Source of the DNA: an uncultured beta proteobacterium
Lineage (GTDB): Bacteria > Pseudomonadota > Gammaproteobacteria > Burkholderiales > Burkholderiaceae_C
Assembly: GCA_903828665.1 (NCBI GenBank)
Contig: CAIKMZ010000086.1
Span: 1 to 64,000 of the forward strand
Length of the DNA: 64,000 nucleotides
Direction: 5' to 3'
Shown: piece by piece, positions 60,584-64,000 of the stretch
How positions within the stretch are numbered: the first letter of the stretch is position 1
Layout: every line of letters begins with the position of its first letter
The notes under the pieces: generated by a model
What the model was told of the DNA's origin: nothing
What the model saw: the letters and a program-made list of their open reading frames with translations, nothing else
Databases searched by the model: none
Position numbers and translations under genes: made by a program

Positions 60584-61642
60584 ATGCAGCAGCCGGCGCA
60601 ACGTATGACGTTGCAGCGCTGCCTGACCAGCGCCTGGACCCATCGCGGACCGCTGAGCTGGCTGCTGTGGCCGATCTCGCTTTTGTTTGGCTCGCTGGCC
60701 GCCCTGCGCCGTGGCCTGTACTGGATCGGCTGGCTGCGCTCGGAGCGCGTTCCCGTCCCGGTGATCGTGGTGGGCAATGTGGTCGCCGGTGGATCGGGCA
60801 AGACACCGGTCGTGATCGCCCTGGTGCGGCACCTGCAGGCACGTGGTTTGCGCGTCGGGGTGATCTCGCGCGGCTATGGCCGCGCGTCCCGCGATTGCCA
60901 GGAAGTGCTTCAAGACAGCGTGACCGGAGACGTCGGCGACGAACCGGCGCTGATCCAGCGCAGCACCGGCGCGCCGGTATTCGTCGCCTGCCGGCGCATC
61001 GAAGCAGCCCGCGCCCTGCTGGCGCGCCGTGCGCAAACCCAGGTCATCATCTGTGATGACGGTCTGCAGCATCTGGCTCTGCAGCGCGATCTGGATATCT
61101 GTGTCTTTGACGATCGCGGCGTCGGCAACGGCCTGTTGCTGCCAGCCGGCCCGCTGCGTGAAACCTGGCCACGCCCGGTGGACCTGATTCTGCATAGCGG
61201 CACCCAGCCGGCATTCGCCGGTTTCACGGCGCCGCGTGCCCTCGCCCCCTATGCCGTGCGCGCAGACCAGAGCCAAGTCGCGCTGGAACAGTTGACACAA
61301 CGCGGGGCGAGTCCCTTGCTGGCCGTCGCCGCCATCGCCAAGCCGGAGGATTTCTTTGCGATGCTGCGCGCGCAGGGGCTGGTCCTGGATCAGACCATCG
61401 CCTTGCCGGATCACGATGACTTTGCCGGCTGGGTGGCCGCGGACCACAAGCACTGGACGGTGCTTTGCACCGAAAAGGACGCCGTCAAGCTGTGGCACAG
61501 GCAGCCCGACGCGCTGGCTGTCCCCCTGATCGTCACGCCGGAAGCGGGCTTCCTGGCAGAACTTGACGCCCGGCTGGCACCTCTGCTCGCGGCACCGTCG
61601 CAGCCGACGCTATCATCTGGCCATGGACACAAGACTTCTTGA
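60584..61642 (+). CDS. lpxK: tetraacyldisaccharide 4'-kinase
   Basis: 352 residues. An N-terminal membrane helix is followed by the P-loop [17 protein letters not shown] and the conserved [15 protein letters not shown] and [12 protein letters not shown]. It phosphorylates lipid A disaccharide. Four bases after exbD; its end overlaps the Trm112 gene by 20 bp. Confidence 0.95.
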   Translation: MQQPAQRMTLQRCLTSAWTHRGPLSWLLWPISLLFGSLAALRRGLYWIGWLRSERVPVPVIVVGNVVAGGSGKTPVVIALVRHLQARGLRVGVISRGYGRASRDCQEVLQDSVTGDVGDEPALIQRSTGAPVFVACRRIEAARALLARRAQTQVIICDDGLQHLALQRDLDICVFDDRGVGNGLLLPAGPLRETWPRPVDLILHSGTQPAFAGFTAPRALAPYAVRADQSQVALEQLTQRGASPLLAVAAIAKPEDFFAMLRAQGLVLDQTIALPDHDDFAGWVAADHKHWTVLCTEKDAVKLWHRQPDALAVPLIVTPEAGFLAELDARLAPLLAAPSQPTLSSGHGHKTS

Positions 61643-61805
61643 ACTACTGGTTTGCCCCGTCACCAAGGGGCCTCTCGAATACAACCGAGACAAGCAGGAG
61701 CTGACTTCACGCAGCGCGCGCCTGGCCTATCCCGTGCGTGACGGCATTCCTATCCTGCTGGAAGGTGAAGCCCGGCCCCTTAGCGACGAGGAACTCGGCC
61801 TTTGA
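61623..61805 (+). CDS. Trm112 family protein
   Basis: 60 residues. [20 protein letters not shown] and [18 protein letters not shown] are the family pattern (YcaR-like). The family's second Cys pair is not complete here. It normally lies between lpxK and kdsB, as here. In bacteria the function is unclear, perhaps helping methyltransferases. Its stop overlaps the kdsB TTG start. Confidence 0.93.
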   Translation: MDTRLLELLVCPVTKGPLEYNRDKQELTSRSARLAYPVRDGIPILLEGEARPLSDEELGL

Positions 61806-62557
61806 GTTTTACCGTTCTCATTCCGGCGCGCCTGGCATCGACGCGCCTGCCGAACAAGCCGCTGGCCGACATCGGCGGGATGCCGATGGTGGTGCGTGTA
61901 GCGCAGCGCGTAGCGACACTGACGACGGCAAACGGCAAGGTCCGCGTCGTCGTCGCCGCAGACAGCCCTGCGATCGTTTCGGCCTGTCAGCCCCATGGCA
62001 TCGAAGCGATATTGACCCGTACCGACCATCCGTCGGGCAGTGACCGCCTGGCCGAGGCCTGCCATTTGCTGGGGCTGGCCGAGCACGAGATCGTCATCAA
62101 CGTGCAGGGTGATGAGCCGTTGATCGACCCCGCGCTGGTGGGCAGCGTCGCCCAACTGCTCATCGAACAGCCGCAGGCCAGCATGAGCACGGCGGCCCAC
62201 GCCATCGACAACCTGGCGGAGTTCAGCAACCCCAATGTGGTGAAGGTGGTGCTCGACGCCCAGGGCATGGCGCTCTACTTCAGCCGAGCAACCATCCCTT
62301 ACTGGCGCGATCAGCCCGACCGCCTGCCAAGCCCGGCGCCGCTGCGCCACATCGGCATCTACGGTTACCGCGTCGGCTTCCTGCGCCAGTTTCCGAATCT
62401 GCCGCAAGCGCCGATGGAGATGACCGAAGCGCTGGAGCAATTGCGCGCACTGTGGCATGGCCACCGCATCGCAGTCCATGTCGCCGCGCAGGCACCCGGC
62501 CCCGGGGTCGACACACCAGAAGACCTGGAACGGGTGCGCCGGCTGTTCAACGCGTGA
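61802..62557 (+). CDS. kdsB: 3-deoxy-manno-octulosonate cytidylyltransferase
   Basis: 251 residues from a TTG (overlap TTGA with the previous stop). [33 protein letters not shown]-like [21 protein letters not shown] and [13 protein letters not shown] identify KdsB. It activates KDO as CMP-KDO for lipopolysaccharide. Confidence 0.97.
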   Translation: MSFTVLIPARLASTRLPNKPLADIGGMPMVVRVAQRVATLTTANGKVRVVVAADSPAIVSACQPHGIEAILTRTDHPSGSDRLAEACHLLGLAEHEIVINVQGDEPLIDPALVGSVAQLLIEQPQASMSTAAHAIDNLAEFSNPNVVKVVLDAQGMALYFSRATIPYWRDQPDRLPSPAPLRHIGIYGYRVGFLRQFPNLPQAPMEMTEALEQLRALWHGHRIAVHVAAQAPGPGVDTPEDLERVRRLFNA

Positions 62558-62573
62558 GGGAGCGTGCGTGTAA

Positions 62574-63326
<753 letters not shown>

Positions 63327-64000
63327 TCACACCATCAAACTCAGCATCAAAGCGACCCTGGCTTTCACGGGCGAGAGTCCCTGAGAGTCGGGAAACGGCG
63401 CGTCGGCCCTGGCCAAGACGCGTCCGCTGGCACAGCGGGTTGCCAGCACCACAGTAACGCCCGCCAACTGCGCCCGGCGCAGAGCGGCTTCCAGGTCCTG
63501 GTGCACGGTGCCATTGCCGGTCGCGGCGACAACCAGACCACGCACCGCTGTGCCGGCATGCGGGTCCCTGCCATGGGTTACCGCGCCTGCATTCAAGACC
63601 AGCGCATCGACGATAGCGCCCGTCGCACCCGCGTAATTCATCACGATCTCGACGCGCGGCCATTGGCTCGCCTGTGCAACTCTGTTGATCAAACCGGCGG
63701 CCATCCCGGCCGCGGCGCCGGGCCAGCTTCGCACCCGGCGAACCTGCGATTCCTCGACATAGCCGACAGCGCCGGCGTCACCCGAGTTGAAAGCGTCAAG
63801 CCGATACGGATGGATCTTTTGCACATCCACCGCGCCATGAATCACGCCGGCACAGACGACCATCACGCCACACGCGCCTGCGTTGCCCGCGACCGCCAGG
63901 GCGTCGAGCAGGTTCTGAGGCCCGTCAGGCGCTGCGCTGGAGGCCGGACGCATGGCGCAGGTCAACACCACGGGTTTGGCGGACAGCAGCGCGGCCGGCA
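63327..64000 (-). CDS. asparaginase, C-terminal part (N-terminus beyond the window)
   Basis: The visible 224 codons read through the right edge. Motifs KPVVLTCAMRPASSAAPDGP, the Lys in VDVQKIHPYRLDAFNSG and GLVVAATGNGTVH match bacterial L-asparaginase (AnsA/AnsB). The first catalytic Thr lies off the edge. It hydrolyses asparagine to aspartate and ammonia. The stop is next to the adk stop (convergent). Confidence 0.9.
   Translation of the reverse strand, partial: PAALLSAKPVVLTCAMRPASSAAPDGPQNLLDALAVAGNAGACGVMVVCAGVIHGAVDVQKIHPYRLDAFNSGDAGAVGYVEESQVRRVRSWPGAAAGMAAGLINRVAQASQWPRVEIVMNYAGATGAIVDALVLNAGAVTHGRDPHAGTAVRGLVVAATGNGTVHQDLEAALRRAQLAGVTVVLATRCASGRVLARADAPFPDSQGLSPVKARVALMLSLMV

Overview
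The window is typical chromosome of a GC-rich betaproteobacterium of the order Burkholderiales, probably near Comamonadaceae or Oxalobacteraceae. This rests on protein sequence style and on conserved gene orders: rho-rpmE, pstSCAB-phoU-phoB-phoR, clpA/clpS beside icd, and xseA / exbB-exbD-lpxK-Trm112-kdsB-adk. Genes are dense, often with ATGA or TGATG overlaps. I see no rRNA, tRNA, CRISPR array, insertion sequence or prophage.

Layout. 1-481: N-terminus of an OmcA/MtrC-type outer-membrane multiheme cytochrome lipoprotein, a hint of extracellular electron transfer. 0.8-5.4 kb: small membrane and periplasmic proteins, a crotonase, an exported isochorismatase-like protein, a hemolysin III protein and a minimal GGDEF protein. 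5.4-15.2 kb: leftward run of fhs, an aspartoacylase-family protein, an FAD oxidoreductase and an AddA/AddB-type helicase-nuclease pair. 15.3-19.3 kb: trxA, rho, rpmE2 and a large membrane protein.

19.3-51 kb is a phosphate-scarcity island. It holds the phosphate sensing and uptake operon (pstSCAB-phoU-phoB-phoR), polyphosphate genes (ppk2, ppx, CYTH-CHAD, ppk1, sixA), an alkaline phosphatase operon that also carries an ABC exporter, a second exported phosphatase, and membrane-lipid genes: an ornithine N-acyltransferase (olsB-like) coupled to a PlcP-like phospholipase, an OlsA-like acyltransferase behind a 38-residue ORF, DgkA and a GT4 glycosyltransferase. Several of these transcription units have a PhoB-type box (two 7-bp repeats 4 bp apart) 43-65 bp before the start codon. 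In most of the strong ones a -10-like hexamer follows exactly 10 bp after the box. One good Pho promoter (36074-36107) has no recognised gene behind it. The TonB receptor gene in the island is interrupted by one in-frame TGA.

51-64 kb is housekeeping: a patatin lipoprotein, clpA, clpS, icd, an Ala/Lys-rich secreted protein, DUF192, sodB, xseA, then exbB-exbD-lpxK-Trm112-kdsB-adk, and the C-terminal part of an asparaginase at the right edge.

Working model (inference): when phosphate is short, PhoB switches on uptake (Pst), scavenging (PhoA), polyphosphate turnover (PPK1, PPK2) and replacement of phospholipids by ornithine lipids and probably glycolipids (PlcP releases diacylglycerol, GT4 glycosylates it, DgkA recycles it).
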